Assembly (NCBI GenBank): GCA_036556265.1
Contig: DATBJU010000098.1
Location: 1-54,965 of the forward strand
DNA: 54,965 nucleotides
Source: JAUSIF01 sp036556265
GTDB lineage: Bacteria; Pseudomonadota; Alphaproteobacteria; Rhizobiales; Xanthobacteraceae
Reading direction: 5' to 3'
This document shows, piece by piece, positions 1-8,825 of this stretch; the first letter of the stretch is position 1; every line of letters begins with the position of its first letter. A program made the position numbers and the translations under genes. The notes beneath the pieces are model-generated. The model searched no databases, was not told the DNA's origin, and saw only the letters and a list, made by a program, of their open reading frames with translations.

Positions 1-17
1 ACGCGCGCCCCCGCGCT

Positions 18-2321
18 TCACCCTTCGATTCTGGAAAAATCGGCGACCCCGAGTGTCGCCTTGCGAATCCGATCAAGGAGCTTGAGCCGGTTCTCGCGCA
101 GCTTCTTGTCCTCGGCGTTGACCGTCACCTTGTCGAAGAACGAGTCGACCGGCGCTCTGAGTTTGGCGATCGCGGTCATCGCGCCCGCGAAATCTTCTTT
201 CTTCAGCGCCGCCGCAACTTCGTCTTCGGCCCGCCTGATCGCGACGGCGAGGGCCTTCTCCTCCGGAGCAACCAGCAGCTTCGCATCTGGTTCGCCCGCG
301 TAGCCGCGCTTATCTTTCTTCTCCTCATCGCGCAAAATATTTGCCGCCCGCCGGTAGCCGACCAGCAGATTCTTGCCGTCGTCGCTGTCGAGAAAATTGC
401 CGAGCGCATCCACGCGACGCACAATCATCAGGAGGTCATCCTGGCCCGGCAGTGCGAATACGGCGTCGACAAGGTCGTGCCGCGCGCCCTGGTCGCGCAA
501 ATGAATCTTCAGCCGGTCTGCGAAGAAAGCGAGAAGATCGGTGGTGAGGTCGAGGTCCTTGTGCGCCTGCACGAGGCTCGTGAGCTCGACGCGTCTGTCG
601 CGCTCGATCTGTGACGCGAGCGCCTCAAGCTTCACCGCCGTCTCCACGTCTTCCGCGGATAGAACGGCAATGTCGGCGTGCAGCGGTCCGAGGATCGCGA
701 TCGCTTCGGCGAGGGCCTCGTCCTTGCGGATCGCCGCGAAATGCCGCCAAAGCGTGTCGCGTAGCGGCAGCCTCAACTTGTTCTCGACCACAATGCGGAT
801 CACGCCAAGTGCGGCGCGCCTGAGTGCGAACGGATCTTTCGACCCGGTCGGCTTTTCGCCGATCGCCCAGAAGCCCACGAGCGTGTCGAGCTTGTCGGCA
901 AGTGCCACGGTCACGCTCACGGGACTGGTCGGCACGCGATCGCCCGGTCCCTGCGGCCGGTAGTGGTCCTCGCATGCAGCCGCCACGTCCGGGTCGGCCT
1001 TTTCCGCCAGCGCGTAGTATTTGCCCATCAGGCCCTGCAACTCGGGAAACTCGCCGACGATCTCGGTGAGAAGGTCGGCCTTCGCGAGCCTCACCGCCCG
1101 CTCGACCTTGCCTGGATCGGCCTTGGTGGTCGCCACGAGCGCGTCGGCAAGGAGAGTCATGCGCTCGATGCGTTCGGCCTGTGTACCCAGCCGGTCGTGG
1201 AAGACGATGTGACTGAATTTAGGCAGGCGTTCTTCGAGCCGCATTTTGCGGTCGCTGTCCCAGAAAAACTTTGCGTCGGCGAGTCGGGCGCGGATCACGC
1301 GCGCATTGCCGGCCCGGATCGCGTCGCCTCCGTCCTTCGCTTCGAGATTAGCGACGGTGATGAACCTGTTGGCAAGGCGGCCGTTCTTCGGATCGCGCAG
1401 GGCAAAGCATTTCTGGTTGTTGCGGATGGTTGCGCGGATTACTTCCTGCGGGATGTCGAGAAATGCCTGGTCGAATTCTCCCATGAGCACGACCGGCCAT
1501 TCCACCAGTCCGGCGACTTCATCGAGCAATCCCTCGTCCTCGATCAGCTCAAGCCCCTGCGCGAGCGCGAGGTTGCGGGCATCGGTCGAAATCGTCTGCT
1601 TGCGCCGCTCTCGATCCGGCACCACCTTGGCCGCCAGTAATTTCTTCTGCCAGTCGTCCAGGCGGCGCACGGTGATCGGCGCCGGCGCATGCATGCGATG
1701 TCCGTAAGTGATGTTACTGGACTTTAGAGTCCCAAACTCGAAGTCGACGATCACGGGCTCTTCAGTTTCGGGGCCGAATGTACACACGATCGAATGCAAC
1801 GGCCTCACCCACGCAGCCCATGGCTTCGCGAAAACATAACTCCCGTCATTGTCCACGACGTAGCGATCGCCGGCCATTACGAAGTCGGGCTCCCCCCAAC
1901 GCATCGATTTCGGCCAAGGGAAGTTGCTGAGGGCTGCGGGAATTATCTCGCTAAGTAAGTCTTGCGTGGAGAGGCCTTTTTGCTCCACGAGCGCAATGTA
2001 GAAATCGCCTTTCTTGTCCTTCTGCACCCTCGCCTGATCGATCGATTTCAGGCCTGCGCTCTTGAGAAATCCCTGGATCGCCTTTTCCGGAGCTCCCACG
2101 CGCGGGCCCTTCTTCTCTTCGCGGCGGTCAGGTTGCCGAGCCGGTAGCCCCATGATGGCGAGTGCAAGTCGTCGCGGGGTGGAGAATGCCTTTGCGCCCT
2201 CGTAGGCGAGGCCGCGCTCCACAAGCGCATCCGTAACGAGCTTCTTTAGGTTCTCCTCGGCCTGCGCCTGCATCCGCGCCGGGATCTCTTCGGAGAACAA
2301 CTCGAGCAGAAGGTCGGGCAT
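18..2321 (-). CDS. glyS: Glycine--tRNA ligase beta subunit
   Basis: Beta subunit of the bacterial alpha2beta2 glycyl-tRNA synthetase, which charges tRNA-Gly in the cytoplasm; the beta subunit mainly binds tRNA. The protein is 767 aa from the ATG that opens with MPDLLLELFSEEIPARM, the family's usual N-terminus. An in-frame ATG 39 bases further upstream adds unrelated residues. Family marks include an ADKLDTLVGFW stretch followed by GSKDPFALRR, and a C-terminal helical anticodon-binding region ending near KLLDRIRKA. The partner glyQ lies about 3.4 kb upstream on the same strand with three other genes between them. The stop codon is 17 bases from the window edge, so the downstream neighbour is unseen. 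Confidence 0.97.
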   Translation of the reverse strand: MPDLLLELFSEEIPARMQAQAEENLKKLVTDALVERGLAYEGAKAFSTPRRLALAIMGLPARQPDRREEKKGPRVGAPEKAIQGFLKSAGLKSIDQARVQKDKKGDFYIALVEQKGLSTQDLLSEIIPAALSNFPWPKSMRWGEPDFVMAGDRYVVDNDGSYVFAKPWAAWVRPLHSIVCTFGPETEEPVIVDFEFGTLKSSNITYGHRMHAPAPITVRRLDDWQKKLLAAKVVPDRERRKQTISTDARNLALAQGLELIEDEGLLDEVAGLVEWPVVLMGEFDQAFLDIPQEVIRATIRNNQKCFALRDPKNGRLANRFITVANLEAKDGGDAIRAGNARVIRARLADAKFFWDSDRKMRLEERLPKFSHIVFHDRLGTQAERIERMTLLADALVATTKADPGKVERAVRLAKADLLTEIVGEFPELQGLMGKYYALAEKADPDVAAACEDHYRPQGPGDRVPTSPVSVTVALADKLDTLVGFWAIGEKPTGSKDPFALRRAALGVIRIVVENKLRLPLRDTLWRHFAAIRKDEALAEAIAILGPLHADIAVLSAEDVETAVKLEALASQIERDRRVELTSLVQAHKDLDLTTDLLAFFADRLKIHLRDQGARHDLVDAVFALPGQDDLLMIVRRVDALGNFLDSDDGKNLLVGYRRAANILRDEEKKDKRGYAGEPDAKLLVAPEEKALAVAIRRAEDEVAAALKKEDFAGAMTAIAKLRAPVDSFFDKVTVNAEDKKLRENRLKLLDRIRKATLGVADFSRIEG

Positions 2322-2382
2322 GATCAATCGGGGCAGGATTGGCTCCGGCCTGCCTAGCAAGCGGCCCCGGCAATGTCACCGG

Positions 2383-4377
2383 CTACCAGCCTCCGCCTCC
2401 GCCACCACCGCCGCCACCGCCCGAGCCGCCACCCGAGGAGAAACCCGATGAGCCGGAGGAGACCGGCACAGCACTTGCGAGCGCGGCGGTCGTGCCGGCC
2501 ACCGTGGAGCTGATCGAGCGCCCGAAGTCGCTTCCGGACCAGCTCCCGCCGCTATGCCACGTCGGGTGATAATGCATTGTTGCGTCCTCACCGGGGTGAG
2601 CGCGTGCGAGGGCCGCGGCGAATGCGTCGGACCAAGGCTTCTCCGCATCAAGCGCCACCGCGTACGGCAGCAATGCCTCGAAGCGCTCGGCCGTGATTTC
2701 CGGCGCCTCCATGTTCAGGCGAGGCGTTTCGGCTGTAGTCAGGTACAGGCGAAACCCCTCGAGTTGATCCATTACCCGCCGTCCTAGATCAGTCGGCGCG
2801 CGCAGCAAGTGGAGAAAAAGGCCGTTGACCGCTGCAAACGCTGTCACGAGCGCGAACGGGAAGGGATGGACACTGAGGGCGTCCAGCAAGTATGGCCATG
2901 CGCTGGTGAGGGCCTGTGGCGCGCTCGCGAGCCACTGCCCTGCCGAATAGACGATGATGCCGACAACGACGACCACCATCAGGGCGGAACGGAACAGCGC
3001 GCTCCGGGTCGCGGCAGTGAAGACTGAGTGTAACAACGGCACGAGAAATGCGCCGAGCCATATGGCGACGAAGCCGATCGCGAACAGGATGAAATAGTCC
3101 GCCTCGCTCAATCCACCGAAGATGAGAACGCCGGCGACGACCAGCGCCGTGAGCCCAGCGCCTACGGCGAAATAGAGCAGATTGCGGCGAAAGAACTTGT
3201 CGGAATTCTCCTTCTCAATGCGCTCGCGGAATTTGCCGACTACATCGGCGACCGAGCTTCCGTTCGCACGGCTGATTTCGACGCTGCCGTTTTTGTCGCG
3301 CACCCATTGGTAGATGGCGCGCTCACCAGCGGGTAGAGACTCCGAACCGCCCCTTGGCTCGCGGCCCGTGGCCTTCAGCATGAGATTTCCATCACGTTCG
3401 TCGAACAAGAGCAGCCCACGAACCGCGAGAGACAGTGCGGCCGCGGTGAATGCGCGCCACTGGTCCGAAAAGCCCCAGTTGTGAACGTAGTTCGCGAGGG
3501 CGGGTGAGACTTTGTCCGGCGGGTAGAACAGAGGGATGATTGTGCCGCCTGTGGGGTCGCGCCCGACCGCGTTCCAGGTGAAGGCGTAGTAGCCGAACAC
3601 GAGTGCGAAGCCGAAGCCGCCGAGAATCCAGCCTCGGTTGTCGAGGAGCGCGTACCAAAGTTGTGTTGCGCGCCCCGGAGACTCGACCGCGCCAGACGGA
3701 ATTTCAACGACGATCGAAAAACCCTCATGGCGAGCGAGCCGCTGCGTTGTTTCGGCGACCAACGCGCCGCCCGAATTGACCGATCCGCGCCACGCGGTGC
3801 CGCGCGCGCCAAACGGACCTGTGTAGGCGGTCCATCTTGCCGGCCGGGCGCCGCCGGGCAACTCGATGCGAGCGGTCGCTTGCAGGATCGGAAAATTCCA
3901 CTCATTGCCTGTCACATTCCAGTAGAGTTCCCCCTTTCCGTCGAACCAGCGCAACTGCCGGCCGGTCTCGTAGGTGAAGGTGTAGGTGTAGTCACCTCGC
4001 CGCAGCAGGACGTTCTCCTGACCGGCGTAGATGCGAATGGTCGAGCCCTGACGCTTGGTGAAGTGAGGCTCTCGCTTCCCGTCGCGCATGACGTCGATCA
4101 GGTGGAATGTCACGTTGCGTGTGCGGCCGGAAGCATCGCGGAACGTCAGCGGAAAGTCGCGATAGATTCCGCGCTTGATCTCGTTTCCCTCGGCGCGTAC
4201 GCGGATCGTCTCGGTTACGTTCAATGTACCGTTTGGGGCGACGCGTACCACCGCATCGAAGCGATGGATGACCTCTTGCGAACCGGCGCTTCCGACGAAC
4301 GCCGGCGTACACATCAGCAAGCCGGCGCATGCGGTTGCCCGCACAAATCTTGCAAAGATCAATAGCGGCTGGGCCAT
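2383..4377 (-). CDS. DUF2207 domain membrane protein
   Basis: A 664 aa membrane protein of the DUF2207 family, exact function unknown. It has an N-terminal signal segment, then the extracytoplasmic DUF2207 beta domain (about residues 30-230, with motifs such as NVTETIRV and KRGIYRDFPL). Several hydrophobic helices follow in the middle and C-terminal half. The last 20 residues are a Gly/Ser tail (SGFSSGGGSGG and a long Gly run ending in Trp), typical of the family. I chose the ATG 10 bases past the lemA stop; an upstream in-frame ATG lies inside lemA. LemA and DUF2207 genes often travel together, so the pair probably forms one envelope module. Confidence 0.88.
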   Translation of the reverse strand: MAQPLLIFARFVRATACAGLLMCTPAFVGSAGSQEVIHRFDAVVRVAPNGTLNVTETIRVRAEGNEIKRGIYRDFPLTFRDASGRTRNVTFHLIDVMRDGKREPHFTKRQGSTIRIYAGQENVLLRRGDYTYTFTYETGRQLRWFDGKGELYWNVTGNEWNFPILQATARIELPGGARPARWTAYTGPFGARGTAWRGSVNSGGALVAETTQRLARHEGFSIVVEIPSGAVESPGRATQLWYALLDNRGWILGGFGFALVFGYYAFTWNAVGRDPTGGTIIPLFYPPDKVSPALANYVHNWGFSDQWRAFTAAALSLAVRGLLLFDERDGNLMLKATGREPRGGSESLPAGERAIYQWVRDKNGSVEISRANGSSVADVVGKFRERIEKENSDKFFRRNLLYFAVGAGLTALVVAGVLIFGGLSEADYFILFAIGFVAIWLGAFLVPLLHSVFTAATRSALFRSALMVVVVVGIIVYSAGQWLASAPQALTSAWPYLLDALSVHPFPFALVTAFAAVNGLFLHLLRAPTDLGRRVMDQLEGFRLYLTTAETPRLNMEAPEITAERFEALLPYAVALDAEKPWSDAFAAALARAHPGEDATMHYHPTWHSGGSWSGSDFGRSISSTVAGTTAALASAVPVSSGSSGFSSGGGSGGGGGGGGGGGW

Positions 4378-4387
4378 CCGCCGGCCG

Positions 4388-4948
4388 CTAGCGAAGGTTG
4401 ACCGCGGGCGTGGCGCGCTCGCCCGCATCCGCCAGCTCAAAATAGACGCGCGGCTCGAAACCGAATGTCCGAGCGATCAAATTGCTTGGAACCGTCTCGA
4501 CCATTGTGTTCAGGTTGCGCACCGCGCCGTTGTAATAGCGTCGCGCCATCTGCAATTCGTTTTCGAGCGCGCTCAACTCGCGCTGCAACTCGAGAAAATT
4601 GCCGCTTGCCTTCAGGTCCGGATAGCTTTCGGCGAGGGCAAACAGCCGCGCAAGGCCCGCCGATAAGGCACCTTCAGCCTTGGCACGTGCGTCAACGTCC
4701 GCCTCCGGAACAGCCCGCGCCGCGTTCCGCAGCTCCACCACTTGGCTCAGAACGCCGCGCTCGTGGGAGGCGTAGCCTTTCACCGTCTCGACGAGGTTCG
4801 GCACGAGGTCCGATCGCCGCTTGAGCTGCACGTCGATGCCGCTCCAGGCCTCGCTGGCCATCTGCCGCGTGCGTACAAGCCGGTTAAAAAGATAGACCGC
4901 GTAGACAGCGACCGCCGCGAGGGCAATCCATATCGTCCATTGAAGCAT
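4388..4948 (-). CDS. lemA: LemA family protein
   Basis: A 186 aa LemA-family protein of unknown biochemical role. It begins with a single hydrophobic anchor (MLQWTIWIALAAVAVYAVYL) followed by a helical domain facing outward. The family signature is clear: NRLVRTRQMASEAWSGIDVQ, KRRSDLVPNLVETVKGYA, and near the C-terminus YNGAVRNLNTMVETVPSNL. The reading frame is open further upstream, but those residues have no membrane anchor or family match, so the ATG at this end is preferred. It is followed after about 10 bases by the DUF2207 gene and was probably transcribed with it. Confidence 0.93.
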   Translation of the reverse strand: MLQWTIWIALAAVAVYAVYLFNRLVRTRQMASEAWSGIDVQLKRRSDLVPNLVETVKGYASHERGVLSQVVELRNAARAVPEADVDARAKAEGALSAGLARLFALAESYPDLKASGNFLELQRELSALENELQMARRYYNGAVRNLNTMVETVPSNLIARTFGFEPRVYFELADAGERATPAVNLR

Positions 4949-4986
4949 CGGCGACTTCCGGCGCCCGGGGGCAGAATCGGTCCCGG

Positions 4987-5604
4987 TCAAGCCGTGATGT
5001 ACGCCTCGTTCGCGAAATCCGCCACCCGTGCAATCGAAGCAAAACGATCTGCAAGGGCAGCCAGCGCGCCGCGGTGCACCTCTGCCGCTGGAATCGGATC
5101 GCCCCCGAACGGACAGGGAAGGTCGCGGGTCGCCCCCGCGTCGGCAACGACCGTCGTGCGCCAGGAGTGGTCGAGTGCCGCACGCACGGTCGCGGATACG
5201 CATAGATGTGTCATGAAACCGGCGACAATCAGCGACCTGCGCTCAGTCGCCCGGAGGGCGAGTTGGAGTGAAGTCCTTGCGAACGCGTTCGGCAGTTCCT
5301 TTTCGACAATCTTTTCCCCTGCAGCGGGCGCGACCTTCGGATGAATTTGGAAGGACTTACTGAACGGGTCGAACAGCCCGCCCGCCCGCCCGCGATGTAC
5401 GACATGAATGATCGGCGCGCCCTCAGAGCGGGCAACATCCAACAGCCGCGCGATCTGATCGAGCGCGGCATCGACCCCGTGTAGCGGCACCTTGCCGTTC
5501 ACGTATTCGTTTTGCGCGTCGATGACGACGACGGCTGAATCCGACAGCAGCGCATGGCCACCGTTCACACCCACCATCTGAAGCAACGTCTTTGGAGAAC
5601 TCAT
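4987..5604 (-). CDS. Isochorismatase family cysteine hydrolase
   Basis: A 205 aa alpha/beta hydrolase of the isochorismatase-like superfamily, whose members hydrolyse amides or ethers (nicotinamidase, biuret hydrolase, isochorismatase). The catalytic triad is recognisable: Asp in VVVIDAQNEY near residue 29, a Lys in the middle of the chain, and the nucleophilic Cys in GFMTHLCVSATVRAAL near residue 134. The substrate cannot be read from sequence. It sits between glyQ and lemA on the same strand, with 38 bases to lemA. Nicotinamidase activity is possible but nothing specific supports it. Confidence 0.88.
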   Translation of the reverse strand: MSSPKTLLQMVGVNGGHALLSDSAVVVIDAQNEYVNGKVPLHGVDAALDQIARLLDVARSEGAPIIHVVHRGRAGGLFDPFSKSFQIHPKVAPAAGEKIVEKELPNAFARTSLQLALRATERRSLIVAGFMTHLCVSATVRAALDHSWRTTVVADAGATRDLPCPFGGDPIPAAEVHRGALAALADRFASIARVADFANEAYITA

Positions 5605-5698
5605 GTCTCCCCTCTAACGTCGGATTGTGGCTTCCGGATGCGTGGAAAAAAACTCCGTGCCGAGATGGTTTCAGAATCTTTGCACCGACCACCTGATT

Positions 5699-6616
5699 CT
5701 AAATTCCGCCGCCTTCGGTCATCAGCCAAGCTTCGCCGCACGCTTTGGCAAGCTCGCGAACGCGCAGGATGTAGCTCTGCCGTTCTGTAACGGAGATTAC
5801 ACCGCGTGCATCGAGCAAATTGAAGGCGTGGCTCGCCTTGATGCACTGATCGTAGGCGGGCAGGGCGAGCAGGTGACGGTTGCCCTTGTTGCCAGCGGCG
5901 ATCAACCGCTTGCACTCTTCCTCGGCGTCCCTGAAGTGGCGCAGCAATATGTCGGTGTCGGCATATTCAAAGTTGAAGCGCGAGAATTCCTGCTCCGATT
6001 GCCGGAATACGTCGCCGTACGTCACTTTTTCGGCACCGTTGCGACCGTTGAAGTTGAGATCGAAGACGTTCTCTACGCCTTGCACGTACATGGCGAGCCG
6101 CTCGAGTCCGTAGGTGAGTTCGCCGGATACCGGCGCGCATTCAAAGCCCGCAACCTGCTGAAAGTAGGTGAATTGCGAGACTTCCATTCCGTCGCACCAG
6201 CACTCCCAGCCGAGCCCCCAAGCGCCAAGTGTCGGACTCTCCCAGTCGTCCTCGACGAAACGGATGTCGTGAACCATACGGTCGATCCCGATTGCTTCGA
6301 GCGACCTGAGATAGAGGTCCTGAATGTCGTCGGGCGAGGGCTTCAGGATCACCTGGTATTGATAGTAGTGCTGCAAACGGTTTGGATTTTCTCCGTAGCG
6401 TCCATCTTTGGGACGCCGCGAGGGCTGCACATAGGCCGCCCTCCACGGACGCGGACCCAGCGCGCGCAGGGTCGTCGCGGGGTGGAAGGTGCCGGCGCCC
6501 ACCTCCATATCGTATGGTTGGAGGATCACGCAGCCCTGTTCCGCCCAGAACCGTTGCAGGGCGAGGATGAGCCCTTGAAAGGAGCGTGTCGGGCTGAGCG
6601 GGTCGGATTTGTTCAT
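5699..6616 (-). CDS. glyQ: Glycine--tRNA ligase alpha subunit
   Basis: Catalytic alpha subunit of the tetrameric glycyl-tRNA synthetase, a class II enzyme that activates glycine with ATP. The 305 aa product starts MNKSDPLSPTRSFQGLILAL. Characteristic blocks include WAEQGCVILQPYDMEVGAG, GTFHPATTLRALGP, YVQPSRRPKDGRYGENPNR and LGWECWCDGMEVSQFTYFQ. An upstream in-frame ATG gives a longer N-terminus without family support. The minus-strand order is glyQ, isochorismatase-like gene, lemA, DUF2207 gene, glyS, so the two subunits are separated by three genes. A run of seven T follows the stop by about 50 bases on the minus strand, but no convincing hairpin precedes it. Confidence 0.98.
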   Translation of the reverse strand: MNKSDPLSPTRSFQGLILALQRFWAEQGCVILQPYDMEVGAGTFHPATTLRALGPRPWRAAYVQPSRRPKDGRYGENPNRLQHYYQYQVILKPSPDDIQDLYLRSLEAIGIDRMVHDIRFVEDDWESPTLGAWGLGWECWCDGMEVSQFTYFQQVAGFECAPVSGELTYGLERLAMYVQGVENVFDLNFNGRNGAEKVTYGDVFRQSEQEFSRFNFEYADTDILLRHFRDAEEECKRLIAAGNKGNRHLLALPAYDQCIKASHAFNLLDARGVISVTERQSYILRVRELAKACGEAWLMTEGGGI

Positions 6617-6679
6617 GGGCCGGCGCGGCGCGAAATGCGGCGCGACCCTAGGGACCGCACCCCTTGAAATCAAGCATCG

Positions 6680-6868
6680 TCAGGAGCCGCGCGGCCGGTA
6701 TTCGCCCGTCTCCGGGTCCCTTTCGAGCGTCTCCAGAGGCGGCTCTACCGCGCGCTCGCGCCGGATATTCTCAAGATCTGCGTTCGCCTTGCGCGACGCG
6801 TTGGCAAGAAGCTTCGCCAGAGCAACCGCGCCGATCGCGCCAACGGCCCAGATGACCAGCGGGGGCAT
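6680..6868 (-). CDS. Small single-pass membrane protein
   Basis: A 62 aa protein with one hydrophobic helix at the N-terminus (PPLVIWAVGAIGAVALAKLL), then a charged cytoplasmic tail containing NIRRERAVEPPLETLERDPE. A good GAGGAG ribosome-binding sequence lies 9 bases before this ATG. The longer reading frame from an upstream ATG would overlap the protease gene and lacks such a site. It lies between the S49 protease gene and glyQ on the same strand. Similar small proteins at this position are known in rhizobial genomes, but no function can be assigned. Confidence 0.7.
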   Translation of the reverse strand: MPPLVIWAVGAIGAVALAKLLANASRKANADLENIRRERAVEPPLETLERDPETGEYRPRGS

Positions 6869-6902
6869 TGCTAAGCACTCCTCTCGTATTTCGAAATATT
6901 CG

Positions 6903-7766
6903 TCACAGGCCAAAACGTGCCCACATCGCGCGCGTCTCGATCGCTGTGATCAGAGTCGCCGCCCAGTCGGGATCGGCGGCCGCCGAACCGATGCCGGGAA
7001 CACGCCGCCCAAGCCACCCGGAAGGCGGCTGGATTAGACGAATTACAACGTCCTTGCCGAAGCGCGTTCGCAACGTGCCGCGCACGTCTCCGAGTCCATC
7101 AATCAGCCCCAGCTTCTCGGCATCGGGCGCCGTCCAAAACTCGCCGGAGAAGAGGTTCTTGTCGGTACCCTTCAATTTCTTCCCGCGCCGCCCCTTCACC
7201 AGCGCGATGAACTGCTCGTGGATCGTCCGTTGTGTCGTCTTCAGCCGTCTCACGTCATCTTCCTTTTCCGGCTGGAACGGATCTAGCATCATCTTGCGCT
7301 CACCCGCCGTATAGACGCGGCGATCTACGCCAAACCGCTTGATCAGCTTGTCAAAGCCGAAGCTTGCGCTGATGACGCCGATCGAGCCCACGATCGAGGA
7401 AGGGTCGGCGATGATTTCGTCCGCCGCCGCTGCGATCATGTAGCCGCCGGAAGCGGCCACATCCTCGACAAAGACCATTACTTTCTTCTTGTGCTCCTCG
7501 GCGAGCGAACGGATGCGCGCATAAATCAAATGCGACTGCACGGCTGAGCCGCCCGGTGAATTGACGACGAGCGCGACCGCTCTTGCTTGCTTGATTGAGA
7601 ATGCGCGATCCAGCGTCCTCGAAACTGACGCAAGCGTCATCCCGGGCGACAGCGGCGTGGTGAAACCGATAACGCCGGTGAGCCGTACAACGGGAACGAA
7701 CGCTACTCCGCGCCGGTATCGCCGCGGCAAGAAGTTTGTCATTCGTTGCAGGATCGTTTGTGCCAT
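6903..7766 (-). CDS. S49 family serine peptidase (SppA/SohB-like)
   Basis: A 287 aa protease of family S49, which digests membrane-embedded signal peptides or other membrane proteins with a Ser/Lys dyad. The probable nucleophile is Ser106 in EDVAASGGYMIAAAADE and the general base is Lys158 in TAGERKMMLDPFQPE. The spacing of 52 residues is the same as in short Bacillus-type SppA. NSPGGSAVQSHLIYARI and SSIVGSIGVISASFGFDKL are further family blocks. No strong N-terminal membrane helix is visible; only a moderately hydrophobic FVPVVRLTGVIGF segment. It precedes the small membrane protein and glyQ, a linkage common in Hyphomicrobiales. Confidence 0.93.
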   Translation of the reverse strand: MAQTILQRMTNFLPRRYRRGVAFVPVVRLTGVIGFTTPLSPGMTLASVSRTLDRAFSIKQARAVALVVNSPGGSAVQSHLIYARIRSLAEEHKKKVMVFVEDVAASGGYMIAAAADEIIADPSSIVGSIGVISASFGFDKLIKRFGVDRRVYTAGERKMMLDPFQPEKEDDVRRLKTTQRTIHEQFIALVKGRRGKKLKGTDKNLFSGEFWTAPDAEKLGLIDGLGDVRGTLRTRFGKDVVIRLIQPPSGWLGRRVPGIGSAAADPDWAATLITAIETRAMWARFGL

Positions 7767-7837
7767 TGACTGCCTTGGTATGTTTTCGACCCTATCCTAC
7801 GATACGAGGCAACCGCTTCAACACGACATCTTCAAAA

Positions 7838-8620
7838 TCATGTCGGATCGAGCGGCGCTACGCCGCGCAGAACTTCCTCGGCCTCATATGTCGGACGCTC
7901 GTCGTCGCCCGCGAGCACGAAGCCCGGTCGCATCACCGGCGCGGTTCGCTTGCCTTTTTGCGCACGTACAATGATCCGAATTGCTGTTCCGGCGGCCTTG
8001 GCATGCACCGGGATGATTTCCACCGCACCGAACGGGCCCTGAAGAAGTGCAAGCACGGTCGCGATCGCGTCCGGCCGATGGATCAGCACCAGCCGTCCGC
8101 CGCCTTTCAGGATTCGCTCTGCCGCAGCGATCCAGTGCACCAGATTTTCGTCAGGCGTCGCGTGCGCGCGCCTGCGTGAAGGATCGGGGGAGGCGCGGCG
8201 TGTTTCGGGATCGTTGAATGGCGGGTTCATGATTACGACATCCGCGCTCGCCGCAGCCGGCCTTGGCGGGCCGCCACGGCGTCCCACGCGTTCGATGTCC
8301 CCCGTCGCCGTCTCGACTCGATCGGCAAATCCGTTGCGCTCGGCGTTTGCGGACGCAAGCCGCAACAGGTCGCGATCGTTGTCGACAAGCGTCACGGTTC
8401 GCGCCGCGCCGCGAGTGATCAACGCGAGACCTGCCGCACCGACCCCCGCACCCAGGTCGACGGCGTGTCCGCCTTTCGGAGCCGCAGCGGCGAGCAGGAT
8501 CGCGTCATGCCCGGCACGATGGCCGCGCACCGGCTGGAGCAGTTTCAGCCGTCCTCCGAGTACCGCGTCGTCGGTCACGGCAAACGGGACCTGTGGCGCC
8601 TCAACCGGGCGGGAGCGCAT
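7838..8620 (-). CDS. TrmN6-like class I methyltransferase
   Basis: A 260 aa SAM-dependent methyltransferase resembling TrmN6/YfiC, which methylates N6 of adenine 37 in tRNA-Val. The SAM-binding loop is VDLGAGVGAAGLAL (about residues 54-67). The catalytic NPPF motif typical of amino-group methyltransferases is at 132-135 in VIMNPPFND. The N-terminal LKLLQPVRGHRAGHDAILLA is also typical of this group. The start overlaps the end of the DUF2007 gene by 20 bases, suggesting coupling. The exact RNA target is inferred from family only; a protein or other nucleic acid substrate is possible. Confidence 0.87.
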   Translation of the reverse strand: MRSRPVEAPQVPFAVTDDAVLGGRLKLLQPVRGHRAGHDAILLAAAAPKGGHAVDLGAGVGAAGLALITRGAARTVTLVDNDRDLLRLASANAERNGFADRVETATGDIERVGRRGGPPRPAAASADVVIMNPPFNDPETRRASPDPSRRRAHATPDENLVHWIAAAERILKGGGRLVLIHRPDAIATVLALLQGPFGAVEIIPVHAKAAGTAIRIIVRAQKGKRTAPVMRPGFVLAGDDERPTYEAEEVLRGVAPLDPT

Positions 8621-8825
8621 GACCTAGTCCCGCTTGCGTGAGAATTTTCCGGGCCTTCGAGATCTCCTCGTCCGGCACAAGCACGCGCCGCGGCAGGACG
8701 CCGATCGATCCTTCCAGCACACTCATGTGGCGGTCGGCCACCATGCAATCGATGCCCGCGCCGCCCAACAACGCTTCGACGGCGGAAATCAACACCGCAT
8801 CATTGGTGCGCAGCAGTTCGGTCAT
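8601..8825 (-). CDS. DUF2007 domain protein
   Basis: A 74 aa protein matching the DUF2007 family (putative signal-transducing protein): an N-terminal MTELLRTNDAVLISAVEALL, a central CMVADRHMSVLEGSIGVLPRR region, then RVLVPDEEISKARKIL. The function is unknown. Its start overlaps the stop of the glycosyltransferase gene in an ATGA arrangement, and its 3' end overlaps the methyltransferase start by 20 bases. All three genes are therefore likely to be translated from one message. Confidence 0.85.
   Translation of the reverse strand: MTELLRTNDAVLISAVEALLGGAGIDCMVADRHMSVLEGSIGVLPRRVLVPDEEISKARKILTQAGLGHALPPG

Noticed and set aside
963..1640. Long open frame opposite glyS
   Set aside because: It is the complement of a well supported glyS frame and encodes no recognisable family; typical of GC-rich DNA.
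5605..5698. Rho-independent terminator after glyQ
   Set aside because: There is a seven-T run on the minus strand, but the sequence before it pairs only weakly.
5627..6667. 346-codon open frame opposite glyQ
   Set aside because: The complementary frame encodes an unmistakable GlyQ, and this frame has no family residues.
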